From positions 1-29,151 of the forward strand of contig JABRWB010000043.1 of NCBI GenBank assembly GCA_039961635.1: a stretch of 29,151 bases of DNA, given 5' to 3'. Below the pieces are notes generated by a model. The model made no database searches. It was not told where the DNA came from and saw only the letters and a program-made list of their open reading frames with translations. Positions 1-7,854 of the stretch are shown here, piece after piece; position 1 is the first letter of the stretch; each line of letters starts with the position of its first letter. The position numbers and the translations under genes were made by a program. The DNA is from a bacterium. GTDB lineage: Bacteria; 4484-113; JAGGVC01.

Positions 1-399
1 CTCCAAGACTTAACCTTGCATTTTAGGGATCGGCGCACACGCCAAATTTTTGGTGGTTTTTCGCCGGCTTCCGGTTTCCATCTTCTTGTTTATTGCAGCG
101 TCGCGGTGGGTCGCGCAATTTGGCATAGGTTCGGCATAGGTTCGGCGGCCCGAACCCGCGTCCTTTTTCGGGCCGCCATGGCGGCCCATTCCGCGGCCGC
201 GATGGCACAGAATGTCGCGCCGGTTTTCGGCCCGCATCGCGGCGGTTTCGGGTTGCAGTTCCGGAGCGGAAGCGCGCGCTTCCGAAAAAAAACGAGGGGC
301 CTTTCGGCCCCTCTTTCCTATCCCCCGGCAGCGTTGACTTGGCAAACCGCGCGATTCGGTACGGGCGCCCCGCGCCCCGCGGTTTCGGGACAACGACCG
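1..399. other. Non-coding left edge, no convincing gene
   Basis: I see no supported gene here; the open frames are GC-rich shadows without a ribosome site. The stretch holds an 11-bp direct repeat (GGCATAGGTTC twice in a row, 122-143), a perfect 18-bp palindrome (170-187, GGGCCGCCATGGCGGCCC) and the minus-strand terminator listed separately. It is the 3' flank of the lipoprotein gene that ends at 400. Confidence 0.5.
285..313 (-). terminator. Intrinsic terminator of the glycine-rich lipoprotein gene
   Basis: On the minus strand an 8-bp perfect stem GAGGGGCC/GGCCCCTC (306-313 and 294-301) with a GAAA loop is followed, after one G, by eight T residues (292-285). It lies about 90 bases past the stop codon at 400. 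This is a textbook Rho-independent terminator. Confidence 0.88.
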
Positions 400-3180
400 C
401 TACGGATCCCAGATGAACAACGAATCCAGAGTGATGAAGCAGCCCTCGAACGGGACGATGTCGATGTAGCTTATTTCCGTGAACACGTCAAAGAAACTGT
501 CAACTGTGGTGAGATTCGGATCGGTTATCGTCACCGTGTCGAGAAGGTTGTCCGAGCTGTCGTACGCCTGGATCAAAAGCGGCCAATCTTCGCCCACCGT
601 GAAGAACGGCTGGATCGGCTGGAAGCTTATCCCGATAATGTCGCCCGGCGCGCCCTCGTTGAGCAGGATCGAGCCTACATTTACGCGCAGAATGCCCGGC
701 CCGGAAAAACCTACATGCCGCACCGGATCGCTCTGCGTGAAGTATTCCGCGCCCGGAATATCCAAAAATTCGACGGGCATCGTTCCCACCTGCGCTGGCG
801 GATCCGCGTCGTTGAAGATGTCCTCGGTGTAGGTGCCTGGCGTGATGTTGCCGTCGGCAAGAATCCAGGTCCAAGGGAAGAACCAGAAGAAACAGGTGGA
901 AGCGCCGTCCGCGCCGTCGTTTCCTCTGCCCGTTCCGGTCGGATTTCCGTCAATGAAGTATTCCCACGAGCCGCCCGTGCCGTGAACGCCGGGCGGGCAG
1001 CCGTTGCCGCCGTCCCCGCCCCATCCGGCGCTGGCATCTATTTCGGGGGTGCCGGCCGTGCCTTCGCTCGAAGTTCCGGCCCCCCCCCGGCCGGCGTCCG
1101 ACACCATATTGCCACCGTTTCCGCCGTCGCCGCCGGGAGTTTTGTCGGCGAAGCTGTTGCCGTGCCCGCCGTATCCCTCGGCGCAGTAGGCGTTTCCGCC
1201 GTCGCCGCCGATTCCGCCGCCGCCGGATGCTCCCGTCACGTCGATGAAAGAGTCTCCGCCGTTGCCTCCGATTGCCGTCGCGTCGCCGCCGCGGCCTCCG
1301 ACGCCGCCGGGTATGCAGGTATCATTGCCGCCGAAACCGCCGGTTGCGATGGCATATCCGCCGTCGCCGCCGGATTGCGCGCCGAAAACCACGTTTTCTA
1401 TTCCGGTCGTGCCGCGGTATGTAAGTACGCGATTGACAGTGGCGCCGTATCCTCCGTACGCGACAGCGTTTCCTCCGTCCTCCGCCGGACAGCCGTCCGC
1501 GCCGTCCGCTCCGTGCGCCTCGGCGTAGCCGCCGTCGCCGCCCGCGCCGGGATTTATCGTCAGCGTTCCGGCTACGAATATTCCGTTGGTGCCGCGGATC
1601 TTGAGCTTTGCCGGCTGGCCGCCGTCTCCGCCCGTCGCGGACGCGTCCTTGTCGCCGATCGCCATGGCGTTGCCGCCGCGGCCGCCGCTGCCGAGATTTA
1701 TGGTCACATCCCCGTTGAACGTAAGCGACCCGTCCACCACGTTTATGTTGAGGTTGAGCGCGCGTTCGCCATGTCCGCCCGTCGCCACCGGATTGCCGGA
1801 CAAATCGTCCAATCCGTCGTTACCGTTCGGACAATTAAGCGTGAACTGCTCGATTTGCACATCGGTGCCCGCAGGCCATATGGCGACTACTATCCTGCGC
1901 GTTCCGCGGGGGGGGGTGCGGACCGTCCAAGTGCCGCGGAATGTCAGGGGATTGGCGGCCTGGCTGGCCGAGCGTACGGCTTGCGGGATGTAAGGGCGCG
2001 CGGAAACATACGGCAACGGCCCTGACTGGTCGAAAGGAGCAATCGTGGGCGAAGTCCCGTCGTCCATGTCGCAGTCCGCGTCCGCCTCGTCCGGAGTCGG
2101 AATGTCGGCCTCGTTCGTCGCGACGAAAATCGAACCGTCGCTTGTGACCGTGGACGTGTCGGAGAATGTCACGTCTCCATGCACCACGAGGAATATCGAG
2201 TCGAAGGGGTCTCCTTCCGGTTGGCTGCCGGGGGGGGAGTCGAGCGTGATGTCACCGTTTACCGTCAGATTTCCGTCCACCTCGAAATAAAGGTTGCCGT
2301 CCACTCCTCGCAACTCGCCGTCGATCGTCGCGTCTCCCGTGACGTGCAGGCGCGCGTCGTTCGTCAGGTTGACGCGGAATCCATCCTCGATGACGAGCGA
2401 TGGAAGCGTGGTGTCGGTGTTGTAGGTGATTCCCGGTGTGAACGCAACCACATTTGAAGGCTCGCCAGTGTCCGTTCCGTGGAACGAGACGACGCGAAAG
2501 TACGTTGCCGTCGACGGCGGCGTGGCCATCGTGTAAACAAAATGCGGAATCGCGGAATCGTCGCCGTCCGCGAAATTGAGCCTTGTCACCTCGGTGAACG
2601 GCCCGGCTTCGGAGTCCGAGCTTTCGATGATGTATCCCTCGACGGTCGCCAGGAAATTGAGCGCGATCGGCGTGATGTCAGATACGCCTATTTCTCCGTT
2701 GTCGTCGCCGTCTATGAAGTTTTCAAGGACGTCGTCGCCCACTCCGTCGTCCGCGTCCGCCAGATAGTTTAGCGCTATGGGCGTGATGTCGGAAACGCCC
2801 ACTTCGCCGTTCCTGTCGTAGTCGCCGCTTGAAAAATAGTCCCACTCGAAGTCGAGCGAGCCGTCGCCCGGATCGAACAAATACAGCTCGGGCGCGTTGC
2901 CCGCTCCCTTTGGAGCCGCAGATACGGCGCGCCTGCCGTCAAGCTGGCGAGTAAGCTCGCCCACAAGCAGGTTCCAAGTGGAGTCAGAGACGCCTTCCGG
3001 CTTTTCAAGCGCGGCGATCTCGGATGAGACATTCACCGGTTCTCCGTTTTCCGGGAAGGGGGATAAGCCGGTGGACTTTTCCGCACCGCGGCCGCAGGCC
3101 AACACAAATACGCAAATCAATACGGCGGCCGATAATCCTGCCAGGTTTGCGGTTTGGATAAAACCGAAGTTAGAACGCAT
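400..3180 (-). CDS. Large glycine-rich lipoprotein with paired dockerin-like EF-hand module
   Basis: A 926-residue predicted lipoprotein. The N-terminal hydrophobic segment ends in a lipobox (VLAC, Cys29). Residues 113-178 hold two EF-hand-type loops (Asp120-Asp131 and Asp157-Asp168), each followed by TPIALN, as in a type I dockerin duplication. An FN3-like segment follows (about 181-250). Next comes a strand-rich region with repeated 'DGxLxVxGD' turns (about 265-320). Residues about 480-770 are dominated by GGDGG/GGxGG repeats. A Cys-containing C-terminal domain of unknown fold closes the protein. The start is fixed by AAGGGGG seven bases before ATG 3180. The gene is monocistronic, with a TATAAT at 3235-3240 and a strong terminator at 285-313. 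I infer a cell-surface structural or adhesive role. The Gly repeats resemble PE_PGRS or phage-adhesin polyglycine regions in composition only; no enzyme domain is recognised. Confidence 0.85.
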   Translation of the reverse strand: MRSNFGFIQTANLAGLSAAVLICVFVLACGRGAEKSTGLSPFPENGEPVNVSSEIAALEKPEGVSDSTWNLLVGELTRQLDGRRAVSAAPKGAGNAPELYLFDPGDGSLDFEWDYFSSGDYDRNGEVGVSDITPIALNYLADADDGVGDDVLENFIDGDDNGEIGVSDITPIALNFLATVEGYIIESSDSEAGPFTEVTRLNFADGDDSAIPHFVYTMATPPSTATYFRVVSFHGTDTGEPSNVVAFTPGITYNTDTTLPSLVIEDGFRVNLTNDARLHVTGDATIDGELRGVDGNLYFEVDGNLTVNGDITLDSPPGSQPEGDPFDSIFLVVHGDVTFSDTSTVTSDGSIFVATNEADIPTPDEADADCDMDDGTSPTIAPFDQSGPLPYVSARPYIPQAVRSASQAANPLTFRGTWTVRTPPRGTRRIVVAIWPAGTDVQIEQFTLNCPNGNDGLDDLSGNPVATGGHGERALNLNINVVDGSLTFNGDVTINLGSGGRGGNAMAIGDKDASATGGDGGQPAKLKIRGTNGIFVAGTLTINPGAGGDGGYAEAHGADGADGCPAEDGGNAVAYGGYGATVNRVLTYRGTTGIENVVFGAQSGGDGGYAIATGGFGGNDTCIPGGVGGRGGDATAIGGNGGDSFIDVTGASGGGGIGGDGGNAYCAEGYGGHGNSFADKTPGGDGGNGGNMVSDAGRGGAGTSSEGTAGTPEIDASAGWGGDGGNGCPPGVHGTGGSWEYFIDGNPTGTGRGNDGADGASTCFFWFFPWTWILADGNITPGTYTEDIFNDADPPAQVGTMPVEFLDIPGAEYFTQSDPVRHVGFSGPGILRVNVGSILLNEGAPGDIIGISFQPIQPFFTVGEDWPLLIQAYDSSDNLLDTVTITDPNLTTVDSFFDVFTEISYIDIVPFEGCFITLDSLFIWDP

Positions 3181-3234
3181 TCAACTACCCCCTTGCGGGC
3201 AGGCTGCCCATTTCAAAAATACTATCAAAAACAT

Positions 3235-3240
3235 ATTATA
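3235..3240 (-). promoter_or_regulatory. -10 element (TATAAT) upstream of the glycine-rich lipoprotein
   Basis: The minus strand reads TATAAT about 55 bases before ATG 3180, inside a locally AT-rich stretch. No good -35 hexamer sits at the normal spacing, so this is a candidate only. Confidence 0.45.
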
Positions 3241-3359
3241 CCCGGAAAATAGAGAATTAGGTGCGGTTTCCTTGAGAAGCGGTTCAAAGGCATCTTGAAG
3301 CTTCGGGTCGGTAACGACTTGAGCGGCCGCAAGATAAGCAATATCATTGCCGGCCAAGG

Positions 3360-3388
3360 TTGACCCGCCCGTCAGTTGTAAATAAAAT
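3360..3388 (+). promoter_or_regulatory. Sigma70-type promoter of the octahaem cytochrome gene
   Basis: TTGACC at 3360-3365 and TAAAAT at 3383-3388 are separated by exactly 17 bases. Transcription would start near 3395, leaving a leader of about 45 bases with a Shine-Dalgarno before GTG 3439. Confidence 0.65.
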
Positions 3389-3438
3389 TCGCGGCGAGCG
3401 GCGGCGCCGCTTTGAACTTAAGTTTCAAGAGGTGCCTT

Positions 3439-4674
3439 GTGTCAAGGATTATTCCGTTACTCGTTTGTATTTCATTATTCGCAATCCCGGCCTACGCGGA
3501 CGAATGCGCTGAATGCCATAAGACCGCGACTCCGGGGATAGTCGCCGATTGGCAGCTTTCCCGGCACAGCCAGATGGGTGTCGGATGCGCGGTCTGCCAC
3601 GGCTTGGATCATTCGAAAGCGGAAGACGCTTCGCTTGCGGCGATACCCACTCCCGACACATGCAAAATGTGCCATCCCGAGCGCGTCGAGCAGTTCTCGA
3701 AGGGCAAACACGCGCTCGCTTGGGCGGCGATGAAAGCGATGCCCACCGCGCACATGCAGCCGATGGCGCTGATGGAAGGAATGAAGGGCTGCGGCGGCTG
3801 CCACAAAATCGGGCTCAAAACCGAAGAAGAAATAGCGCAGCTTAAAAAGGACGGTGCGGGATTCGGCGTGGCGTCCTGCGACGCGTGCCATACGCGGCAC
3901 ACTTTTTCCAAGGTCGAAGCGAGCCAGCCGCAGGCCTGCCAGACGTGCCATATGGGTATTGATCATCCGCAGTGGGAAATGTATTCCAGCTCCAAACATG
4001 GCGTGCGCTACCTTCTGAAGCAGAACGGAACGCTTCCGGAAACCGCGTCCGCGCCGAAATGCCAGACCTGCCACATGCAGGGCGGCGATCATGAAGTCGG
4101 AACCGCATGGGGATTCCTCGCCGTCAGGCTGCCCATGCCGGAAGACCCGCAATGGGCGGCCGACCGCGTCACCATACTGAAAGGATTAGGCGTGCTCGAT
4201 CCGGACGGCAATCCAACCGGCAGGCTTGACGTGGTCAAAGCCGCGAACGTTGCGCGGCTGACCCAGGAGGACTGGCAGGCGAAGCGCGACGAGATGATCG
4301 GAACATGCGGCCTCTGCCACAGCGAGAATTTCGCCAAGGCCGAGCTTGCCAAGGGCGACGACATGATCCGCGAAAGCGACAGGCTGATGGCGCAGGCAAT
4401 CGAAATCGTCGCGGGGCTGTACCGCGACAAAATCATTCCGAAGCCCGCGGGCTATGCATTCGACTATCCGGACCTGCTCACGTTCCACGACGCGCCGACA
4501 GTAATCGAGCAGAAGCTGTTTATCATGTTCCTAGAACACCGGATGCGCGCGTTCCAGGGCGCGTTCCATATGAATCCTGATTATTCGCTGTGGTACGGCT
4601 GGAGCGAGATGACGCGCGACCTGCAGGAGATAAAGGAGCTTGCGGCGGACATGCGGGAGCGAGCGAAAAACTAG
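3439..4674 (+). CDS. Secreted octahaem c-type cytochrome, hydroxylamine oxidoreductase-like
   Basis: A 411-residue exported multihaem cytochrome. I count eight CXXCH haem-binding motifs, at about residues 23, 50, 75, 118, 147, 167, 208 and 290. A Sec signal peptide (about 1-20, ending AYA) precedes the first motif. Eight haems, their uneven spacing, and a C-terminal section with a Trp/Tyr-rich NPDYSLWYGW match the octahaem hydroxylamine oxidoreductase (HAO) family. That family oxidises hydroxylamine or hydrazine, or works in reverse on nitrite. I chose GTG 3439 over the in-frame TTG 3412 because AGAGG lies six bases before it and it yields a compact signal peptide. No redox partner or biogenesis gene is adjacent. 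Family assignment is good; the substrate cannot be told, and a plain electron carrier is possible. Confidence 0.85.
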   Translation: MSRIIPLLVCISLFAIPAYADECAECHKTATPGIVADWQLSRHSQMGVGCAVCHGLDHSKAEDASLAAIPTPDTCKMCHPERVEQFSKGKHALAWAAMKAMPTAHMQPMALMEGMKGCGGCHKIGLKTEEEIAQLKKDGAGFGVASCDACHTRHTFSKVEASQPQACQTCHMGIDHPQWEMYSSSKHGVRYLLKQNGTLPETASAPKCQTCHMQGGDHEVGTAWGFLAVRLPMPEDPQWAADRVTILKGLGVLDPDGNPTGRLDVVKAANVARLTQEDWQAKRDEMIGTCGLCHSENFAKAELAKGDDMIRESDRLMAQAIEIVAGLYRDKIIPKPAGYAFDYPDLLTFHDAPTVIEQKLFIMFLEHRMRAFQGAFHMNPDYSLWYGWSEMTRDLQEIKELAADMRERAKN

Positions 4675-4754
4675 GCGATAGTTGCCAAAGTTTTCGAATG
4701 AAAAAGCTTGCATCTTCAAGCAGCGAAGCCGGTTTGAAATAATCGTGATTCTGG

Positions 4755-4760
4755 TAGAAT
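4755..4760 (+). promoter_or_regulatory. Extended -10 promoter of tRNA-Leu
   Basis: TGGTAGAAT is an extended -10 (TG-n-TAGAAT) ten bases before the tRNA 5' end at 4771. A TTGAAA lies 15 bases upstream as a short-spaced -35 candidate. Confidence 0.55.
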
Positions 4761-4770
4761 ATCGGCCCGC

Positions 4771-4853
4771 GCCGAAGTGGCGGAATGGCAGACGCGCTAG
4801 CTTCAGGAGCTAGTGAGGGTTCCCTCGTGGGGGTTCGAGTCCCCCCTTCGGCA
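4771..4853 (+). tRNA. tRNA-Leu (anticodon CAG)
   Basis: The acceptor stem GCCGAAG (4771-4777) pairs with CTTCGGC (4846-4852), with discriminator A at 4853. The anticodon stem CTAGC/GCTAG (4797-4801, 4809-4813) encloses loop TTCAGGA, with anticodon CAG at 4804-4806, reading CTG. The T-arm has GGGGG-TTCGAGT-CCCCC. A long variable arm (GAGGGTTCCCTC) makes it a class II tRNA, as expected for Leu. The 3' CCA is not encoded. At 83 bases the size is normal. Confidence 0.97.
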
Positions 4854-4912
4854 GATTCCTTGCTCCCCGCGTTTCAAACGGCTGCACTGCGCGCGTTGTT
4901 GATAACTCGTTG

Positions 4913-4918
4913 TATAAT
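4913..4918 (+). promoter_or_regulatory. -10 element for a leaderless phosphatase mRNA
   Basis: A perfect TATAAT ends six bases before GTG 4925. With usual -10 to start-site geometry, transcription begins at or next to the G of the start codon. No Shine-Dalgarno and no clear -35 are present. Confidence 0.6.
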
Positions 4919-4924
4919 CGCCGC

Positions 4925-5512
4925 GTGCTCTACCTGACCCGGCACGGCCAGACCGATTACAACCTTAACAGGCGCTATCAGAGCCGCACCGACGTGCCCC
5001 TTAACGAAACCGGAATCGAGCAGGCGCGCTCGCTTGCGCGCGGCCTTGCCGGCACCAAATTCGCCCGCGTGATTTCCTCGCCGATGAACCGCGCGGTCGA
5101 GACGGCGGCGATCATCACCGGCCGCGAAGCAAGCGAAATCGAAACCGACGAAGTTTTGCTTGAAGCCGCGCTGGGAGATTGGGAAGCGCGGCTTGAGGCG
5201 GATTTGATTGCCGAGCTTGGGGATTCCTATTTCAAATGGCAAGCGATGGGCGGGCTTTTTGCGCCGCCGGGCGGCGAAAGCATTTACTCCGTTATGGCGC
5301 GGCTTGCCGAGCCTGCGGAGAAATGGATAGAGGAAGCGCGCGAGCGCGATATCCTTATTGTCGCCCACCAGGGAACTAACGTGGCGTTTCTCATGCTCGT
5401 GACGGGTAGATGCGGCAAGCAGGCTGCGGAGGATTTCCGGCAAAAGAACGGCCAGGTGGATATTATCGACGCGAACACGCGCAAAATTGTAAGAACGCTG
5501 GTCTTTCCGTAA
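4925..5512 (+). CDS. Histidine phosphatase (phosphoglycerate mutase-like)
   Basis: A 195-residue protein of the histidine phosphatase branch that holds cofactor-dependent phosphoglycerate mutases, CobC-type phosphatases and broad-specificity phosphatases. The phosphoacceptor motif RHG is at residues 6-8 (catalytic His7). A conserved Arg/Asn region (YQSRTDVPLNETG) follows, then LGDWEA for the acid residue. The second His is in IVAHQGTN, where most members have SHGG, so the substrate pocket may differ. An upstream in-frame TTG (4910) would put the -10 inside the gene, so I prefer GTG 4925, directly after TATAAT. The gene follows tRNA-Leu and converges with the 5528-5911 gene, only 15 bases away. 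Substrate is unknown. Confidence 0.85.
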   Translation: MLYLTRHGQTDYNLNRRYQSRTDVPLNETGIEQARSLARGLAGTKFARVISSPMNRAVETAAIITGREASEIETDEVLLEAALGDWEARLEADLIAELGDSYFKWQAMGGLFAPPGGESIYSVMARLAEPAEKWIEEARERDILIVAHQGTNVAFLMLVTGRCGKQAAEDFRQKNGQVDIIDANTRKIVRTLVFP

Positions 5513-5527
5513 ATTCCGCGCCGCGGG

Positions 5528-5911
5528 TTATTTGCTTTCCAAGATGAAACGGCGCACGTCGTCGCCCAAGTCCACCTTGTTGAGCTTTTTCGCGTCCGCG
5601 AAGGACACTTCGATGTAGGGCACGTCGCCGTCGAAAAGGTCCAGCGCGACCACCTTGCCGTAGGCTTCGACCAACTCCCCCCGCTGCATCCAGTTGCGCA
5701 CGCGTTCGAAAAAGATGATCTCGCCCTTCGAGTAAGCGTCGCGCTTGGCGTCGGGGTAATAGATCTTGTAGCCTTCTTCGGTTGTTTTGGGGCGCTTTCC
5801 GGTTTCGGCCGGTTTGGCCGCGACCTTTTTTGCAACGCGCTTCTTGGCGGGAGCGTCCAGCTCCTCGTCCTTTACCGCCTTGGCGGCGGTCTTAACGGTT
5901 TCTTTGGGCAT
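5528..5911 (-). CDS. Small protein with a Lys/Ala-rich N-terminal tail, unknown function
   Basis: A 127-residue cytoplasmic-looking protein with no signal peptide or membrane segment. Residues 1-45 are low-complexity, rich in Lys, Ala and Pro, like the tails of nucleic-acid-binding proteins. Residues 46-127 look folded: KIYYPDAKRDAY, an aromatic KGEIIFFERVRNWM helix, then alternating strands (VVALDLFDG, VPYIEVSFADAK). I do not recognise a family. The start ATG 5911 has GGAGGAAGG upstream, and a very good promoter (TTGACT-17-TATTAT) precedes it, so expression as a single gene is likely. A basic tail on a small folded domain could mean DNA or RNA binding; this is inference only. Confidence 0.75.
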   Translation of the reverse strand: MPKETVKTAAKAVKDEELDAPAKKRVAKKVAAKPAETGKRPKTTEEGYKIYYPDAKRDAYSKGEIIFFERVRNWMQRGELVEAYGKVVALDLFDGDVPYIEVSFADAKKLNKVDLGDDVRRFILESK

Positions 5912-5938
5912 CGATACTTCCTTCCTCCCGAAAGAAAA

Positions 5939-5967
5939 ATAATATTACCTGAAGCGCCGGAAGTCAA
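5939..5967 (-). promoter_or_regulatory. Sigma70-type promoter for the Lys-rich small protein
   Basis: On the minus strand TTGACT (5967-5962) and TATTAT (5944-5939) are 17 bases apart. The predicted start lies about 20 bases before the start codon region and its Shine-Dalgarno. It is one of the best -35/-10 pairs in the window. Confidence 0.65.
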
Positions 5968-6062
5968 TAGGAATTTCGGGTTGCGGCGCGAAAACAGGCG
6001 GATTCCATCCGGAAATGCCGGTGGCACCCGCCCGTTGTGGGTTGCGATTGCTGAAATTTGCC

Positions 6063-7313
6063 CTACAGTGACTCCGCGTTAACAAGCGGCTCGTCCACGT
6101 CGTCTTTGTCGTAGCTTCCCCAGCCGCCGGAAGGCGCCGGCTCGGCGAATCCCGACGGAGGAACCGTGCAGAGCGCCGCGTATACTTCGTCGAATCCGCC
6201 GGAATGGTTGTCGAACCAAAGCGCCGCGGCGCCCGCGACGTGAGGTGACGCCATGGAGGTTCCGCTGATCGTGTTGTAACCGCCGCTCTTCCAAAGCGAG
6301 GGGATGCTGGAGCCTGGTGCGATTACGTCAACGACCGTTCCGTAATTGGAGTAACTTGCGAAAGTGCCGTTGGTGGCCAGCGCGGAAACGCAGATTACGT
6401 TGGAGAATCGCGCGGGGATGTAGCTTGCCGCATCGGTGTTTTCGTTGCTTGCCGCCACGACGAACACCACACCCGCGGCCGTCGCGGTGGTAATCGCAGT
6501 GTCCATGGATTGATTGCTGGACGGGGAATAGGCGCTCAAGCTCATGTTGGCGACCTTGATTCCGTAGGCCGAAGCGTTGGCGGCGACCCAGTCTATGCCG
6601 CCGTTGACCCACGACATCCACCCGCTGCCGCGCCTGTCGAGAACCTTGAGCGCGACGAGGCTTGCATTGGGAGCAACACCGACGTAGCCGATTCCGTTGC
6701 CCTTTCGAGCCGCGACGATTCCGGCGACATGCGTTCCGTGTCCGTTGTCGTCCTCCGGCGGGGTTCCGGGCTTGACAAAGTTATATCCGCCCAGGTAAGC
6801 GTCGCCGAGATCGGGATGGTCGATATCGATTCCCGTGTCAATTATCGCCACGGTCACGCCGCTTCCGCCGGAGCCGGTGTTGAGGTCGGCGTCGATGCGG
6901 TCGACGCCCCATCCGGTAGTTTCGGATGAAGAGCCGCCGCCGCCGCCCGGCTTGCCGCCCGGAGGCGTGGCAAAAACCGGCAGGTCGGGCTCGATGTAGG
7001 CCACCCGCTTGTCCGCGGACAATCTGGAAACCTCGGATGCGGACATGTATCCGGCGAATCCCCTGTAAACGGTTCCGTATGAAACGTCCGGCCTCGCCGA
7101 AAGCGAAGCGCCCATTTGGGACACGTCCGCCGCTGTCGCGCCGGGTTTGAGCACCACGATGTATCTCCCCGCGCCCGCGCCGGGCGAAGGAACGGCGGAC
7201 TGCATTTTGGCGCCGCCGGAATTCAGGCTGTTATTCGATCCCGCGTTCCCGCTGCAGGCGGCCAATACGGCCGCGACGGCGAGCGCGAGCGAAATCGCAA
7301 GAAGTTTGTTCAT
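6063..7313 (-). CDS. Subtilisin-family (S8) serine protease, lipoprotein
   Basis: A 416-residue exported protease. A hydrophobic N-terminus ends in lipobox LAAC (Cys20), so it is probably membrane-anchored. Residues 49-117 form an inhibitor I9-type propeptide (RYIVVLKPGAT to YIEPD). A Gly/Ser linker (about 118-132) leads to the catalytic domain. The triad is complete: Asp159 (AIIDTG), His192 (NGHGTHVAG) and Ser353 (SGTSMASPHVAG), with oxyanion Asn290 (AASN). ATG 7313 was chosen because AAGGAG sits eight bases upstream; a longer frame to 7352 lacks a ribosome site. A TATGAT at 7348-7353 may be its -10. The family self-activates by cleaving the propeptide and degrades or processes extracellular protein. 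Its target, possibly the surface lipoproteins of this strain, is speculation. Confidence 0.93.
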   Translation of the reverse strand: MNKLLAISLALAVAAVLAACSGNAGSNNSLNSGGAKMQSAVPSPGAGAGRYIVVLKPGATAADVSQMGASLSARPDVSYGTVYRGFAGYMSASEVSRLSADKRVAYIEPDLPVFATPPGGKPGGGGGSSSETTGWGVDRIDADLNTGSGGSGVTVAIIDTGIDIDHPDLGDAYLGGYNFVKPGTPPEDDNGHGTHVAGIVAARKGNGIGYVGVAPNASLVALKVLDRRGSGWMSWVNGGIDWVAANASAYGIKVANMSLSAYSPSSNQSMDTAITTATAAGVVFVVAASNENTDAASYIPARFSNVICVSALATNGTFASYSNYGTVVDVIAPGSSIPSLWKSGGYNTISGTSMASPHVAGAAALWFDNHSGGFDEVYAALCTVPPSGFAEPAPSGGWGSYDKDDVDEPLVNAESL

Positions 7314-7381
7314 CTGAAATCTCCTTACAAGAGCAAAAGAACAGGATATCATACCCCGTAAGTAGGAATTTGCCTTTGCCG

Positions 7382-7804
7382 TCAGTCGTCCGGCAGCTCG
7401 AAATAGTACGGCTTCGATTTGGCCTGCGGGAGCGAGTCGGACAAAAGCCGCCCTTCCACGCCGATGTTGTCATAAGGATGCTCGCAAATGTGAACCACCG
7501 GCCGCCAGTCGGCATGTCCCGAAGCCTGCGCGAACGCCGCCGCAAACGACGCGACCAGGTTTTGCTTGTGGATGCGCCGGATGCGCGGGATGTACAGCAC
7601 CAGGTGGATGTACGGCTCGCCCGATTGGCCGTTCCAGATCTTGCCGCCGTGCGACGCCTCGCCGGGGCCGTACTCGAAAAACCTGATTCCGAATATTTTC
7701 GCGTCGAATCCGGTCGCGAGCGAAAACGCCTCGGTGAGCGCCTCGGCCAGCCTGGCCTTGGTTTCCGCGTCCGTGCGCGGCATCGAAACTTCAAGATTGG
7801 GCAT
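7382..7804 (-). CDS. Tautomerase-superfamily protein
   Basis: A 140-residue protein of the 4-oxalocrotonate tautomerase/MIF superfamily. These enzymes use Pro1, exposed by Met removal, as a general base for keto-enol tautomerisation or dehalogenation. Here Pro follows the start Met (MPNLEV). The chain is about twice a 62-residue 4-OT unit: a first helix (TDAETKARLAEALTEAF) and a second beta-alpha unit (YIHLVLYIP then a helix with FAAAFAQASG), as in cis-CaaD or MSAD-type trimers. The start ATG 7804 has GGAGGAGG seven bases upstream. It sits between the GNAT gene (51-base gap) and the subtilase (68 bases) on the same strand, so co-transcription with the GNAT is possible. Substrate unknown. Confidence 0.75.
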   Translation of the reverse strand: MPNLEVSMPRTDAETKARLAEALTEAFSLATGFDAKIFGIRFFEYGPGEASHGGKIWNGQSGEPYIHLVLYIPRIRRIHKQNLVASFAAAFAQASGHADWRPVVHICEHPYDNIGVEGRLLSDSLPQAKSKPYYFELPDD

Positions 7805-7854
7805 GGTTGCCTCCTCCGCCGGACGGGATGACCGCGCCGACGCGGAATTGTTCC

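Noticed and set aside
122-187. GGCATAGGTTC direct repeat and 18-bp palindrome near the left edge
   Set aside because: Only two repeat copies, and the palindrome is pure GGCC-type sequence, plausible by chance at this GC content. Listed in the edge feature but not raised as a finding.
16-2025. 669-codon plus-strand frame opposite the glycine-rich lipoprotein
   Set aside because: It is antisense to a gene with a lipobox, EF-hands, ribosome site and terminator. Its Ala/Val/Ser/Arg-rich product mirrors GGC/GCC codons and shows no family feature.
4680-4740. Possible terminator after the octahaem cytochrome (GCTTG/CAAGC)
   Set aside because: The stem is only 5 bp and no T-run follows.
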